DNA from: Pseudomonas sp. RIT-PI-AD
GTDB lineage: Bacteria; Pseudomonadota; Gammaproteobacteria; Pseudomonadales; Pseudomonadaceae
DNA: 64,000 nucleotides
Assembly: GCF_025642785.1 (NCBI RefSeq)
Contig: NZ_JANZKU010000002.1
Coordinates: 186,001 to 250,000 of the forward strand
Direction of reading: 5' to 3'
In this document: one piece after another, positions 1 through 9,080 of the stretch
How positions within the stretch are numbered: the stretch's first letter is position 1
Layout: the number at the start of each line of letters is the position of its first letter
The notes under the pieces: generated by a model
What the model was told of the DNA's origin: nothing
Database searches by the model: none
The model's input: the letters and a program-made list of their open reading frames with translations, nothing else
Program-made: the position numbers and the translations under genes

Positions 1-124
1 CCGCGACGAGAGTCGATTGACGGGGACGCCACCGACATATCGCCCGCCAAGCTCGATCAGAAGAATTCATAGCCCGATCACCAGCGGCGCGGGAATCCCC
101 AGGAACCCGCGACGAGAAACCGGT
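1..124. other. Left-edge stretch without a supported gene
   Basis: No gene can be established here. On the minus strand an ATG at position 38 opens a frame that runs off the left edge and could be the start of the next gene after rraA, but only 12 codons are visible. On the plus strand a 23-codon open frame ends with TAG at 70-72 and could be the tail of a gene entering from the left. An 11-base string (ccgcgacgaga) occurs at both 1-11 and 107-117. Confidence 0.3.
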
Positions 125-613
125 TCAGGCCGGCATTTGCAGGGGCTTGGGTGACTGGATGATGCCGTTGTTGTCGGCATAGACGAATTCGCCCGGGCGG
201 AAAGTGACGCCGCCGAAGGTCACCGCGACGTTCAAGTCGCCGATCCCGCGTTTGTCGGTTTTCAAAGGATGACTGGCCAAGGCCTGGACCCCGAGCTCGG
301 TCTGCGCGATCACGTCCACGTCACGAATGCAGCCATAGACGATGATGCCTTCCCAGCCATTCCTGGCCGCCTTTTCGGCCAGCAGGTCGCCCAGCAGAGC
401 GCGGCGCAGCGAGCCGCCGCCGTCCACCACCAATACCTTGCCTTCACCGGGCTGGTCCACCTGCTCCTTCACCAAGGAGTTATCCTCGAAGCACTTGACC
501 GTGACGATCTCACCGCCGAAGGAATCCTTGCCGCCGAAATTGCTGAACATCGGCTCGACGACCTGGATCAGGTCGGGATAGGCATCGCACAGATCGGGCG
601 TGATGTATTGCAT
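125..613 (-). CDS. rraA: RraA family protein, ribonuclease E activity regulator
   Basis: This 162-residue cytosolic protein is a full-length RraA family member. In E. coli RraA binds RNase E and lowers mRNA decay; the same fold is used by 4-hydroxy-4-methyl-2-oxoglutarate/oxaloacetate aldolases, so an enzymatic role is also possible. The family core is visible as a glycine-rich [21 protein letters not shown] segment (given here in part: [17 protein letters not shown]) followed about 20 residues later by GCIRDVD, which corresponds to the G-x20-R-D signature. The ATG at 613 is preceded by an AGGAG ribosome binding site. It is followed on the strand by a short gap at the left edge and preceded by a Rieske protein, an alpha/beta hydrolase and ppsA, all on the minus strand. 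The family call is secure; which activity it has is not. Confidence 0.9.
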   Translation of the reverse strand: MQYITPDLCDAYPDLIQVVEPMFSNFGGKDSFGGEIVTVKCFEDNSLVKEQVDQPGEGKVLVVDGGGSLRRALLGDLLAEKAARNGWEGIIVYGCIRDVDVIAQTELGVQALASHPLKTDKRGIGDLNVAVTFGGVTFRPGEFVYADNNGIIQSPKPLQMPA

Positions 614-634
614 GGAAGATGTCTCCTGAGGGGC

Positions 635-934
635 CTAGAGATCGAGGCCTACGCGGTCGCCGTCATAGGCCAGTGGCAATAAACGCAAGGGCGGGCAATT
701 CGAGTCGAGCGCGACGCCACGGTGCAGGTCGAACGCCATGCCGTGGCGCGCACAGCGAAGCACCCTACCGTCGAGCGTCGCGTTGTGCAAGGAAGCGCCC
801 TGGTGCGGGCAGCTGTTTTCCAGAAGGATGGGCTGATTTTCCACGACGATCAGCAGATAGTGACGGCGATCGATCTGGAAGACCCGTCGATAGCCCTCCT
901 CCAGCCGGATCAAATGCTCCAGTGCGACGAACAT
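635..934 (-). CDS. Small Rieske-type [2Fe-2S] ferredoxin
   Basis: The 99-residue product is a stand-alone Rieske domain. It shows the two cluster-binding boxes, C-P-H-Q-G-A-S-L-H (CxH) and C-A-R-H-G (CxxH), about 17 residues apart, followed by a short C-terminal strand region. Free-standing proteins of this size usually act as electron carriers for ring-hydroxylating or other oxygenases, or as the small subunit of nitrite reductase; no oxygenase lies nearby. The open frame extends upstream to 1141, but that part overlaps the alpha/beta hydrolase gene and lacks Rieske similarity, so the ATG at 934 was chosen. It lies 21 bp upstream of rraA and 50 bp downstream of the hydrolase. Its partner cannot be told from the sequence. 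Confidence 0.82.
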   Translation of the reverse strand: MFVALEHLIRLEEGYRRVFQIDRRHYLLIVVENQPILLENSCPHQGASLHNATLDGRVLRCARHGMAFDLHRGVALDSNCPPLRLLPLAYDGDRVGLDL

Positions 935-984
935 GGTTGTCCCCGCTTGACGATTCGAACCGAATAGTCGGCCGTACCGACGCA

Positions 985-1965
985 TTAAGCAATCGGCCGT
1001 TCCAGCGCGTGGGCGTTCGCCAGCTCCCCTTGGCGTAGCCACTGCTCCGCCAGCGGCCAGACTTCTTCCTGGGCCTGCCTGCTGACCAACATGTCGACAT
1101 GGCCATAGTCCTGGGAAAAGCCCGCGCTCGTGCCCAGGCATAGATAGTGGCGTGGACCGGAAAACTGCTCGGCCAGTTTACGGCAGGCCCAGGCCGGATC
1201 CTGACGGTCGCCCTCCCCGGCTATCGCCAGCACCGGAAGCCGGACCTTGCCGAGCCCGGCCCACCAGTCCGAATCCGCCTCGCCGAAGCGCCCGAACAGA
1301 CTGTGCCAGCGAAGGCTTTCCACCACCACGCCCAGGGGTTCGTCTTCGGGGCCGCGCTTCCAGCGAGGGCCGGACAGCCCCCCCAGGCGCTTCAGCAGCA
1401 GGCGGCAGATCCAGGCCAGCGGGGGAATCTTCAATGCCCAATGGCCCTGGCTGACCTGCGCGCCGAACAGGGCGACCGATGCGGCCAGTTCTTCATCCAG
1501 GTAGCCGCCCCCCAGCGCCGCCGCCAGGGTGATCCCACCCAGGGAATGACCAAGCCAATGCGGTGTCTGCCCGGTCTGCTCTCTCACGAATGCCCCTATC
1601 GCCGGCAGGTCATAGCGTGCGTAGTCGGCCACGCGGTTGCGTGTGTAGTCCTGGTTACGCGGCGAAAGCCCGTGGCCACGCATTTCCGCGATCCAGACAT
1701 CGAAACCGGCCTCTACCAGATAGGGCCCGAGGCCGATTCCCCGCGGGGAATACCAGAATCGTCGATTGGAAAAGCTGCCGTGGAGCAGGATGACCGGGAC
1801 GCCACGCTGCTGCTCGCGCCCCAGTCGTCCCAGGCGGGTGACCGCCAGTTCCACGCTGGAATCGCGGCTGTTGTTCGGTTTCAGGAGATAGACGTCTTCG
1901 GTCGTCTCGCGCCGCAATTCGGCACTGACCAGCGTCACGGGGAAAAGCTCGCTGCTGCTTTGCAT
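985..1965 (-). CDS. Alpha/beta hydrolase
   Basis: This 326-residue protein has the alpha/beta-hydrolase plan: an oxyanion loop with LLHGSFSNRRFW near residue 65, a nucleophile elbow GHSLGG near residue 140, and a C-terminal DYGHVDML that supplies the catalytic histidine. There is no signal peptide, so it should be cytosolic. The family covers esterases and lipases, and the substrate cannot be read from sequence. The frame opens at 1980, but the ATG at 1965 is preferred because the earlier start would sit against the ppsA terminator. It lies directly downstream of ppsA, with a strong terminator hairpin between them, and it probably has its own promoter or is reached only by readthrough. Confidence 0.8.
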   Translation of the reverse strand: MQSSSELFPVTLVSAELRRETTEDVYLLKPNNSRDSSVELAVTRLGRLGREQQRGVPVILLHGSFSNRRFWYSPRGIGLGPYLVEAGFDVWIAEMRGHGLSPRNQDYTRNRVADYARYDLPAIGAFVREQTGQTPHWLGHSLGGITLAAALGGGYLDEELAASVALFGAQVSQGHWALKIPPLAWICRLLLKRLGGLSGPRWKRGPEDEPLGVVVESLRWHSLFGRFGEADSDWWAGLGKVRLPVLAIAGEGDRQDPAWACRKLAEQFSGPRHYLCLGTSAGFSQDYGHVDMLVSRQAQEEVWPLAEQWLRQGELANAHALERPIA

Positions 1966-1978
1966 GGATGCCGTGCAC

Positions 1979-2004
1979 AAAAAAGGGCGGGGTTGCCCCC
2001 GCCC
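1979..2004 (-). terminator. Rho-independent terminator of ppsA
   Basis: Read on the minus strand, an 8-bp GC stem (arms at 1997-2004 and 1985-1992, GGGCGGGG/CCCCGCCC, 4-base loop) is followed by a run of six T (complement of A at 1979-1984). It lies 22 bp past the ppsA stop codon. Confidence 0.88.
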
Positions 2005-2026
2005 TGATGAGATGGATTTTCGTGAA

Positions 2027-4402
2027 TCAGACCGGGCTGGTGGTTTCCGCCAGGAAGAACCAGGTGTCCAGAACGGAATCGGGGTTCAGCGAAACGCTCT
2101 CGATGCCCTGTTCCATCAGCCATTTGGCCAGATCGGGATGATCGGAAGGCCCCTGGCCGCAGATGCCGATGTACTTGCCGGCCTTGTTGCAGGCCTGGAT
2201 CGCATTGGCGAGGAGCTTCTTCACCGCCGGGTTACGCTCGTCGAACAGGTGCGCGACGATGCCGGAATCCCGGTCGAGGCCGAGGGTAAGCTGGGTCAGG
2301 TCGTTCGAGCCGATGGAGAAACCGTCGAAAAACTCGAGGAATTCCTCGGCGAGCAAGGCGTTCGACGGCAGCTCGCACATCATGATGACCTTGAGCCCGT
2401 TTTCGCCGCGCTTGAGGCCATTGCTGGCCAGCAGCTCGACCACATGACTGGCCTCGCCGAGGGTGCGCACGAACGGCACCATGATCTCGACGTTGGTCAG
2501 GCCCATCTCGTTGCGCACTTTCTTCAACGCACGGCATTCCAGCTCGAAGCAGTCACGGAACGCCTCGCTGATATAGCGCGAGGCACCACGGAAGCCGAGC
2601 ATCGGGTTTTCTTCTTCCGGCTCGTACAGCTTGCCGCCTATCAGGTTGGCGTATTCGTTGGACTTGAAGTCGGAGAGCCGGACGATCACCTTCTTCGGCC
2701 AGAAGGCCGCCGCCAGGGTGCTGATCCCCTCCACCAGTTTCTCGACGTAGAAACCGACCGGGTCGTCGTAGCCGGCGATGCGCTTTTCCACACTGTCCTT
2801 GAGCTCGGCGGGCAGGCTGGCGAAATTCAGCAGCGCCTTGGGATGCACGCCGATCATGCGGTTGATGATGAACTCGAGGCGCGCCAAGCCCACGCCCTCA
2901 TTGGGCAACTGGGCGAAATCGAACGCGCGGTCCGGGTTGCCGACGTTCATCATGATCTTGAACGGCAGGTCGGGCATGGCATCCACCGAGTTGGTGCGGA
3001 TGTCGAACCCCAGCTGGCCTTCGAAGATGAAACCGGTGTCGCCCTCGGCGCAGGAAACCGTGACGCCCTGGCCGTCCTGCAATACCTGGGTGGCGTTGCC
3101 GCAACCGACGACCGCCGGGATGCCCAGCTCTCGGGCGATGATCGCCGCGTGGCAGGTACGCCCGCCGCGGTTGGTGACGATGGCGCTGGCGCGCTTCATC
3201 ACCGGTTCCCAGTCCGGGTCGGTCATGTCGGACACCAGTACGTCGCCCGGCTGGACCTTGTCCATCTCGGACACGTCGTGGATCACCTTGACCGGACCGG
3301 CGCCGATGCGCTGGCCGATGGCGCGCCCTTCCACCAGTACCTTGCCTTTTTCCTTCAGCAGGTAGCGCTCCATGACGGTCGCGCTGGAACGGCTCTTCAC
3401 GGTTTCCGGACGCGCCTGAACGATGTACAGCTTGCCGTCGTCGCCGTCCTTCGCCCACTCGATATCCATCGGGCGGCCGTAGTGTTTCTCGATGATCAGG
3501 GCCTGCTTGGCCAGTTCGGTGACTTCCGCGTCGCTCAGGGCGAAACGCGCGCGCTCGGCGCGATCGACTTCGACCGTCTTCACCGACTTGCCGGCTTTCG
3601 CCTCGTCGCCGTAGATCATCTTGATCGCCTTGCTACCCAGGTTGCGGCGCAGGATCGCCGGGCGACCGGCCTCGAGGGTGGGCTTATGCACGTAGAACTC
3701 GTCGGGGTTCACCGCGCCCTGGACCACGGTCTCGCCGAGGCCATAGGCGCCGGTGATGAACACCACGTCGCGGAAACCGGATTCGGTGTCCAGGGTGAAC
3801 ATCACACCGGCGGTGCCGGTTTCCGAACGCACCATGCGCTGCACCCCCGCGGACAGGGCGACCAGCTTGTGGTCGAATCCTTGGTGCACGCGGTAGGCGA
3901 TGGCGCGGTCGTTGAACAGGGAGGCGAACACCTCCTTGGCGGCGCGGATCACGTTGTCCACGCCGCGGATGTTCAGGAAGGTCTCTTGCTGGCCGGCGAA
4001 GGAGGCGTCCGGCAGGTCCTCGGCGGTGGCCGAGGAGCGCACGGCGACGGCCATGTTGTCGTTGCCGCCGGACATCTCGGCGAAGGCGGCGCGGATATCG
4101 GCGTTCAACTGTTCGGGGAACTCGGCTTCCATCACCCATTGGCGGATCTGCGCGCCGGCCTTGGCCAGGGCATTCACGTCGTCGACATCGAGGGCGTCCA
4201 GGGTGGCGTGGATGCGTTCGTTGAGGCCGCTCTTCTCGAGGAAGTCGCGATAGGCCAGGGCCGTGGTGGCGAAACCACCGGGTACGGAAACACCGGCACC
4301 GGCGAGGTTGCTGATCATCTCGCCCAGCGAGGCGTTCTTGCCCCCTACCCGCTCAACATCGTGCACGCCGAGCTTATCGAGGGAAACTACGTACTCTACC
4401 AA
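2027..4402 (-). CDS. ppsA: Phosphoenolpyruvate synthase (pyruvate, water dikinase)
   Basis: PpsA makes phosphoenolpyruvate, AMP and phosphate from pyruvate, ATP and water, and opens gluconeogenesis from lactate, alanine, propionate and leucine. The 791 residues are full length. The N-terminal ATP-grasp pyruvate/PEP domain covers about residues 1-345 ([10 protein letters not shown] near the start, [18 protein letters not shown] for nucleotide binding). The mobile phosphohistidine domain has the catalytic His418 in GGRTCHAAI. The C-terminal TIM barrel ends with [10 protein letters not shown]. The gene is divergent from ppsR, which encodes its regulatory kinase/phosphorylase, across a 180-bp intergenic region. 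The pathway fits the neighbouring propionate and leucine catabolic operons, whose carbon must pass through pyruvate. Confidence 0.97.
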   Translation of the reverse strand: MVEYVVSLDKLGVHDVERVGGKNASLGEMISNLAGAGVSVPGGFATTALAYRDFLEKSGLNERIHATLDALDVDDVNALAKAGAQIRQWVMEAEFPEQLNADIRAAFAEMSGGNDNMAVAVRSSATAEDLPDASFAGQQETFLNIRGVDNVIRAAKEVFASLFNDRAIAYRVHQGFDHKLVALSAGVQRMVRSETGTAGVMFTLDTESGFRDVVFITGAYGLGETVVQGAVNPDEFYVHKPTLEAGRPAILRRNLGSKAIKMIYGDEAKAGKSVKTVEVDRAERARFALSDAEVTELAKQALIIEKHYGRPMDIEWAKDGDDGKLYIVQARPETVKSRSSATVMERYLLKEKGKVLVEGRAIGQRIGAGPVKVIHDVSEMDKVQPGDVLVSDMTDPDWEPVMKRASAIVTNRGGRTCHAAIIARELGIPAVVGCGNATQVLQDGQGVTVSCAEGDTGFIFEGQLGFDIRTNSVDAMPDLPFKIMMNVGNPDRAFDFAQLPNEGVGLARLEFIINRMIGVHPKALLNFASLPAELKDSVEKRIAGYDDPVGFYVEKLVEGISTLAAAFWPKKVIVRLSDFKSNEYANLIGGKLYEPEEENPMLGFRGASRYISEAFRDCFELECRALKKVRNEMGLTNVEIMVPFVRTLGEASHVVELLASNGLKRGENGLKVIMMCELPSNALLAEEFLEFFDGFSIGSNDLTQLTLGLDRDSGIVAHLFDERNPAVKKLLANAIQACNKAGKYIGICGQGPSDHPDLAKWLMEQGIESVSLNPDSVLDTWFFLAETTSPV

Positions 4403-4582
4403 GGTGATTTCTCCACATTTAATGGTGGAAACGCTGGCCTGACGGTTGCCCGGAAGGAGCGGTTCCGCTGGATTCTGGCGTTGGTGCCGAAAAATAAGTC
4501 ACAATGCCGCGCTGCAATGGCCCCAGCAAAAGCGGGCCTATCATAGCCAAGAATCGTTCCTACCTTAAGGCCTTTGGCGTTT

Positions 4583-5401
4583 ATGAAACGAACCGCTTTC
4601 TTCATTTCCGATGGGACCGGCATCACCGCCGAAACCCTGGGCCAAAGCCTCCTGGCGCAGTTCGAGACGATCACGTTCACCAAGCTCACCCGCCCGTACA
4701 TAGACACGGTGGAAAAAGCGCGCGCCATGGTACAGCAAATCAATACGGCTGCAGAGGCGGACGGCGCGCGGCCGATCATCTTCGACACCATCGTGAACCA
4801 GGAAATTCGCGACATCATGGCCACGTCCAACGGGTTCATGATCGACATCTTCTCCACCTTCCTGTCGCCGTTGGAACAGGAGCTGACCTCGCATTCCTCC
4901 TACTCCGTCGGCAAGTCCCACTCCATCGGGCACAACTCCAACTACATGGAGCGGATCGAGGCGGTGAACTTCGCCTTGGACAACGATGATGGGGCGAGGA
5001 CTCATTATTATGACAAGGCCGACCTGATTCTCATCGGCGTGTCCCGCTGCGGGAAGACTCCCACCTGCCTGTACATGGCGATGCAGTACGGCATCCGCGC
5101 GGCCAACTACCCGCTCACCGAGGACGACATGGAGCACCTGGTGCTGCCCCAGGCCCTGAAGCCCTACAAGGACAAGCTGTTCGGCCTGACCATCGACCCG
5201 GACCGCCTCACCGCCATCCGCAACGAGCGCAAGCCCAACAGCCGCTACTCCAGCTATGCCCAGTGCGAGTTCGAGGTACGCGAGGTGGAGGGCCTGCTCC
5301 GCCGCGAGAACATCAACTACATCAACTCCACGCATTTCTCGGTGGAAGAGATATCCGCGAAGATCCTCGTGGAAAAAGGCGTCGAAAGGCGCCTCAAATG
5401 A
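4583..5401 (+). CDS. ppsR: PEP synthase regulatory protein (kinase/pyrophosphorylase, DUF299)
   Basis: PpsR switches PEP synthase off by ADP-dependent phosphorylation of a threonine beside the catalytic histidine, and on again by phosphate-dependent dephosphorylation. The 272-residue protein opens with the family signature [15 protein letters not shown] and carries the P-loop [10 protein letters not shown] around residue 150. The frame is open to a TTG at 4574, but the ATG at 4583 gives the usual family N-terminus ([13 protein letters not shown]). A weak AAGG ribosome binding site lies at 4567-4570. It is divergent from its target ppsA, the usual arrangement in pseudomonads. Confidence 0.95.
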   Translation: MKRTAFFISDGTGITAETLGQSLLAQFETITFTKLTRPYIDTVEKARAMVQQINTAAEADGARPIIFDTIVNQEIRDIMATSNGFMIDIFSTFLSPLEQELTSHSSYSVGKSHSIGHNSNYMERIEAVNFALDNDDGARTHYYDKADLILIGVSRCGKTPTCLYMAMQYGIRAANYPLTEDDMEHLVLPQALKPYKDKLFGLTIDPDRLTAIRNERKPNSRYSSYAQCEFEVREVEGLLRRENINYINSTHFSVEEISAKILVEKGVERRLK

Positions 5402-5429
5402 ACCCTGCGCCCTCTTTCCGGACCCTGTC

Positions 5430-6071
5430 ATGACCCTGATGGATGCCTTGCTGTTCTCCCCGGTGGCGATGCTGATCGCGTTGACCCCCGGCCCGAACAA
5501 CTTCTGTGCCTTGAACAACGGTGTTCGCCGCGGAATCAGCGCCGCGGTACTGGCCACCAGCGGCCGGGTGGTGGCCTTCGCCATCTTCCTGGTGATTTCC
5601 GCGATCGGCCTCGGCGCCATGCTGCTGGCGTCGGAAACCGCCTTCACCGCGATCAAATGGGTCGGGGCCGCCTACCTTCTTTACCTGGGCATCCACGCCT
5701 GGCGCAGCCGCGACTTCAGCGGCCTGGACATGGCGGACAGCTCCGGGCAACCGGCCACCCAGGAGCACAGCCTGGCCAGATTGATGCTGCAGGAGTTCCT
5801 GATCGGCATCAGCAATCCCAAGGCGATCCTGCTGTTCGCGGCGATCTTCCCGCAATTCATCAAGCCGGGCCAACCGGCCATGGAGCAATTCCTCTACCTC
5901 GGCACCACTTACTTGCTCGCCGAGTACGCCGCCTCGCTGGTGTATGCCTCCTTCGGTCGGCAGATTCGCCGCTTCATCAAGACCCGCAAGGGCATGATCC
6001 GCCTGAACAAGACCACCGGTGCCTTCTATATGGGTGCGGGAAGCCTGCTGCTGAGCACGACGCGCCTCTGA
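5430..6071 (+). CDS. LysE/RhtB family amino acid exporter
   Basis: This 213-residue inner-membrane protein is a LysE/RhtB translocator. It starts with the family hallmark TPGPNN at residues 18-23, which is followed by a glycine-rich stretch (GVRRGISAAV) and five to six hydrophobic segments ending in a short C-terminal helix. Members export lysine, threonine, homoserine, cysteine pathway compounds or other small metabolites. The ATG at 5430 is 28 bp after the ppsR stop, so it may be cotranscribed with ppsR. The larger open frame upstream overlaps ppsR and is not real. A terminator follows. The substrate is unknown. Confidence 0.88.
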   Translation: MTLMDALLFSPVAMLIALTPGPNNFCALNNGVRRGISAAVLATSGRVVAFAIFLVISAIGLGAMLLASETAFTAIKWVGAAYLLYLGIHAWRSRDFSGLDMADSSGQPATQEHSLARLMLQEFLIGISNPKAILLFAAIFPQFIKPGQPAMEQFLYLGTTYLLAEYAASLVYASFGRQIRRFIKTRKGMIRLNKTTGAFYMGAGSLLLSTTRL

Positions 6072-6090
6072 CCTCGCGAAGCGCGCCTTG

Positions 6091-6117
6091 AAAAAGCCGG
6101 ATTCGCTCCGGCTTTTT
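6091..6117. terminator. Bidirectional terminator between the LysE gene and prpD
   Basis: The arms at 6091-6101 and 6107-6117 (AAAAAGCCGGA / TCCGGCTTTTT) form an 11-bp stem with a 5-base loop and give T-runs on both strands. It separates two convergent genes. Confidence 0.9.
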
Positions 6118-6125
6118 CATGCTCG

Positions 6126-7610
6126 TCAAATCACCAGCAGGTCCATGAAGCGGTGGACCGGCGTACTTTCCAGGGTCGCCTGGTCGCGGCACAGTTCGAA
6201 GATTTGCGCGCTGCGCTGAGCGGGGAAACGGGTCGCCAGATTGGCCTTGAACTTCTCCTCCAGCAAGGGGATGCCGTCGGCGCGACGCCGGCGATGGCCG
6301 ATGGGGTACTCCACCGCCACCTTGTCAGTGCAGGTGCCGTCGCTGAAGAACACCTGGATGGCATTGGCGATGGAACGCTTGTCCGGCTCCAGATACTCGC
6401 GGGTGTAACGCGGGTCCTCGACGATTTCCATCTTGGCCCGTAACTGGTCGATCAGCGGGTGCGCGGCGTGGAAGTCGTCCTCGTAGTGCTCGGCGACCAA
6501 GTCGCCATACAGCAGCGGCACCGCGACCATGTACTGGATGCAATGGTCGCGATCCGCCGGGTTGGCCAGCTTGCCGACCTTGGAAATGATGCGGATCGCC
6601 GATTCGTGGGTGGTGATGACGATCCTGTCGATCAGTTCGAGCCTGTCGCGCACCTGCGGGTGCAGGATCACCGCGGCTTCGCAAGCGGTCTGCGCGTGGA
6701 ACTCGGCGGGGAAGCTGATCTTGAACAACACGTTCTCCATCACGTAGGTGCCGAAGCCCTGAGGGAAACTGAACTGGCGCTTGTCCGCCGGCTTGGTTTC
6801 CAGGTCCTTGTTGGTATGGCTGAAGGACACGTCGTAGAACCCCCACTGGGGCGCGCTCAGCACGCCGGGGATACCCATCTCGCCGCGCAGCGCGATGTCG
6901 GCCAGGCGTACGCCGCGGCTGGACGCGTCGCCCGCCGCCCAGGACTTGCGCGAGCCGGCGTTGGGCGCATGGCGATAGGTGCGCAGCGCCTGGCCATCGA
7001 CGAACACGTGGGACAAGGCGGACAGCAACTGCTCGCGGGTCGCGCCCATCAATTTGGCGCACACCGCGGTGGAGGCCAGCTTGACCAGGAACACATGGTC
7101 CAGGCCCACCCGGTTGAATGAATTCTCCAGGGCAAACACACCCTGGATCTCGTGAGCCATGATCATCGCGTCCAGCACGTCGCGCATGGGCAACGGCGTT
7201 TCGCCCCGGGCCACGCGCGTCTGGGAAAGGTGGTCGGCCACGGCGAGGATGCCGCCGAGGTTGTCGGACGGATGCCCCCATTCGGCCGCCAGCCAGGTGT
7301 CGTTGTAGTCCAGCCAGCGAACGATGGCGCCGATATCCCAGGCGGCCTTGACCGGATCCAGGCGGAAGCGGGTGCCCGGCACCCGCGCGCCGTTGGGTAC
7401 CAGGGTACCCTCGACGATCGGCCCCAGGTGCTTGGTACATTCGGGAAAACACAGGGCCAGCAGGCCACAGCCGAGGGTGTCCATCAGGCAATTGCGGGCA
7501 GTGTTCAGGGCTTCGCCGGATTCGATCCGGAAATTCAGCACGTAGTCGGCGATGTCCTGGATGACGCTGTCGTAGCCGGGACGGACGTTCAGATCGACGT
7601 TGGAACTCAT
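6126..7610 (-). CDS. prpD: 2-methylcitrate dehydratase
   Basis: PrpD dehydrates 2-methylcitrate to 2-methyl-cis-aconitate in the methylcitrate cycle for propionate. It is cofactor-free, unlike aconitases. The 494-residue product matches the usual PrpD length and is MmgE/PrpD-like throughout: [13 protein letters not shown] near the N-terminus, [25 protein letters not shown] and [15 protein letters not shown]. The start at 7610 ([11 protein letters not shown]) was chosen over an upstream in-frame start at 7628, because it fits the family N-terminus. It is the last gene of the prp operon, 172 bp after prpF, and ends at a bidirectional terminator. Because acnD and prpF are also present, prpD may be partly redundant here. 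Confidence 0.96.
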   Translation of the reverse strand: MSSNVDLNVRPGYDSVIQDIADYVLNFRIESGEALNTARNCLMDTLGCGLLALCFPECTKHLGPIVEGTLVPNGARVPGTRFRLDPVKAAWDIGAIVRWLDYNDTWLAAEWGHPSDNLGGILAVADHLSQTRVARGETPLPMRDVLDAMIMAHEIQGVFALENSFNRVGLDHVFLVKLASTAVCAKLMGATREQLLSALSHVFVDGQALRTYRHAPNAGSRKSWAAGDASSRGVRLADIALRGEMGIPGVLSAPQWGFYDVSFSHTNKDLETKPADKRQFSFPQGFGTYVMENVLFKISFPAEFHAQTACEAAVILHPQVRDRLELIDRIVITTHESAIRIISKVGKLANPADRDHCIQYMVAVPLLYGDLVAEHYEDDFHAAHPLIDQLRAKMEIVEDPRYTREYLEPDKRSIANAIQVFFSDGTCTDKVAVEYPIGHRRRRADGIPLLEEKFKANLATRFPAQRSAQIFELCRDQATLESTPVHRFMDLLVI

Positions 7611-7782
7611 CTTGCAATCCTCTCGCATGTGGAAGGGTTGGTAAGCTGTCCTCAGTCTTCAGGCTGGCCCTGTCTCCTGCTCGGGCAGGGCTCGTTATGG
7701 TTGATCCGCGCGTACGGCGTCTTTGCCGCCGGTCTTTCGGGGTAACGCCGGGGAGCGAGGCCCGCGGCGCGTCAATCGATGT

Positions 7783-8976
7783 TCAGAACGAATCGCCGGG
7801 CACCCGCACCCAGCCTTCCATCAGCACCCGGGCGCTGCGGCTCATGATCGCCTTGGTCACCGTCCAGTTGCCGTCGACCCGGCTGGCCTCCGCGCCGACC
7901 CGCAGGGTGCCCGAAGGATGGCCGAAACGCACCGCGCTGCGGTCGCCTCCGCCGGCGGCGAGGCTCACCAGGGTGCCGGGAATCGCCGCCGCGGTGCCGA
8001 TGGCCACCGCAGCCGTACCCATCATGGCGTGGTGCAGCTTGCCCATGGACAGCGCGCGGACCAGCAGGTCGACGTCGGCGGCACGCACCGCTTTGCCGCT
8101 GGACGCCTGGTAATCCCGCGGCGGCGCGACGAAGGCGACCTTCGGCGTGTGCTGGCGCTGAGCGGCTTCGTCGACATGGCCGATCAGCCCCATGCGCAGG
8201 GCGCCGTGGGCGCGGATGGTCTCGAAGCGGGCCAGCGCCTGAGGATCGCCGTTGATCGCATCCTGCAATTCGCAGCCGGTGTAGCCGAGGTCCTCGGCGT
8301 TGAGGAAGATGGTCGGAATGCCGGCATTGATCAGGGTCGCCTTGAACATGCCGACACCCGGCACTTCGAGGTCGTCCACCAGGTTGCCGGTGGGAAACAT
8401 CGAGCCGCCGCCCTCGCCTTCCCCCTCGTCGGCCGGGTCGAGAAACTCCAACTGGACCTCGGCGGCCGGGAAGGTCACGCCGTCCAGCTCGAAGTCGCCA
8501 GTTTCCTGCACCTCACCCGCGACGATCGGCACCTGGGCGATGATGGTCTTGCCGATGTTGGCCTGCCAGATCCGGACCGTGCAGACGCCGTCCCGCGGCA
8601 CCCGCCCGGCCTCCAGCAGGCCGCTGGCGATGGCGAAGGAGCCCACCGCGGCGGACAGGTTGCCGCAGTTGCCGCTCCAGTCGACGAAGGCCTTGTCGAT
8701 GGATACCTGGCCGAACAGGTAGTCGACGTCGTGGCCGGGCTTTTCGCTCTTCGCCAGGATCACCGTCTTGCTGGTGCTGGAGGTCGCCCCGCCCATGCCG
8801 TCGATCTGCTTGCCGTAAGGGTCCGGGCTGCCGATCACCCGCAGCAGCAGCGCATCGCGCGCCGCCCCCGCCACCCGGGCAGCCTCGGGCAGGTCCTGCA
8901 GGCGGAAGAACACACCCTTGCTGGTACCGCCACGCATGTAGGTGGCGGGAATCCTGATCTGCGGTACATGGGCCAT
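7783..8976 (-). CDS. prpF: AcnD-accessory isomerase PrpF
   Basis: PrpF works with AcnD. Its family has a diaminopimelate-epimerase-like fold and is thought to isomerise the trans-aconitate-type product of AcnD to the cis form. The 397-residue product begins with PATYMRGGTSKGVFF, the family signature, and has the SGNCGNLSAAVG loop near residue 95 and MGTAAVAIGTA near the C-terminus. The ATG at 8976 was chosen; the open frame to 9543 overlaps acnD and is a shadow. It sits between acnD and prpD in the standard order. The 172-bp gap before prpD contains no gene. Confidence 0.94.
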   Translation of the reverse strand: MAHVPQIRIPATYMRGGTSKGVFFRLQDLPEAARVAGAARDALLLRVIGSPDPYGKQIDGMGGATSSTSKTVILAKSEKPGHDVDYLFGQVSIDKAFVDWSGNCGNLSAAVGSFAIASGLLEAGRVPRDGVCTVRIWQANIGKTIIAQVPIVAGEVQETGDFELDGVTFPAAEVQLEFLDPADEGEGEGGGSMFPTGNLVDDLEVPGVGMFKATLINAGIPTIFLNAEDLGYTGCELQDAINGDPQALARFETIRAHGALRMGLIGHVDEAAQRQHTPKVAFVAPPRDYQASSGKAVRAADVDLLVRALSMGKLHHAMMGTAAVAIGTAAAIPGTLVSLAAGGGDRSAVRFGHPSGTLRVGAEASRVDGNWTVTKAIMSRSARVLMEGWVRVPGDSF

Positions 8977-9080
8977 GACGGCTTCCTCTATGGGCTCCGC
9001 GAAATGCCTGTCGCGGGCTGATGGTTCATCGACGGCGTACCGCCCCGTGCCGGGCGGCAGGGGGCGGTACGCCGACAGGG

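Noticed and set aside
1964-4546. 860-residue plus-strand frame across ppsA
   Set aside because: It is a mirror of the high-GC ppsA gene, with no recognisable domain and rich in H, D, G and V as reverse-strand shadows are.
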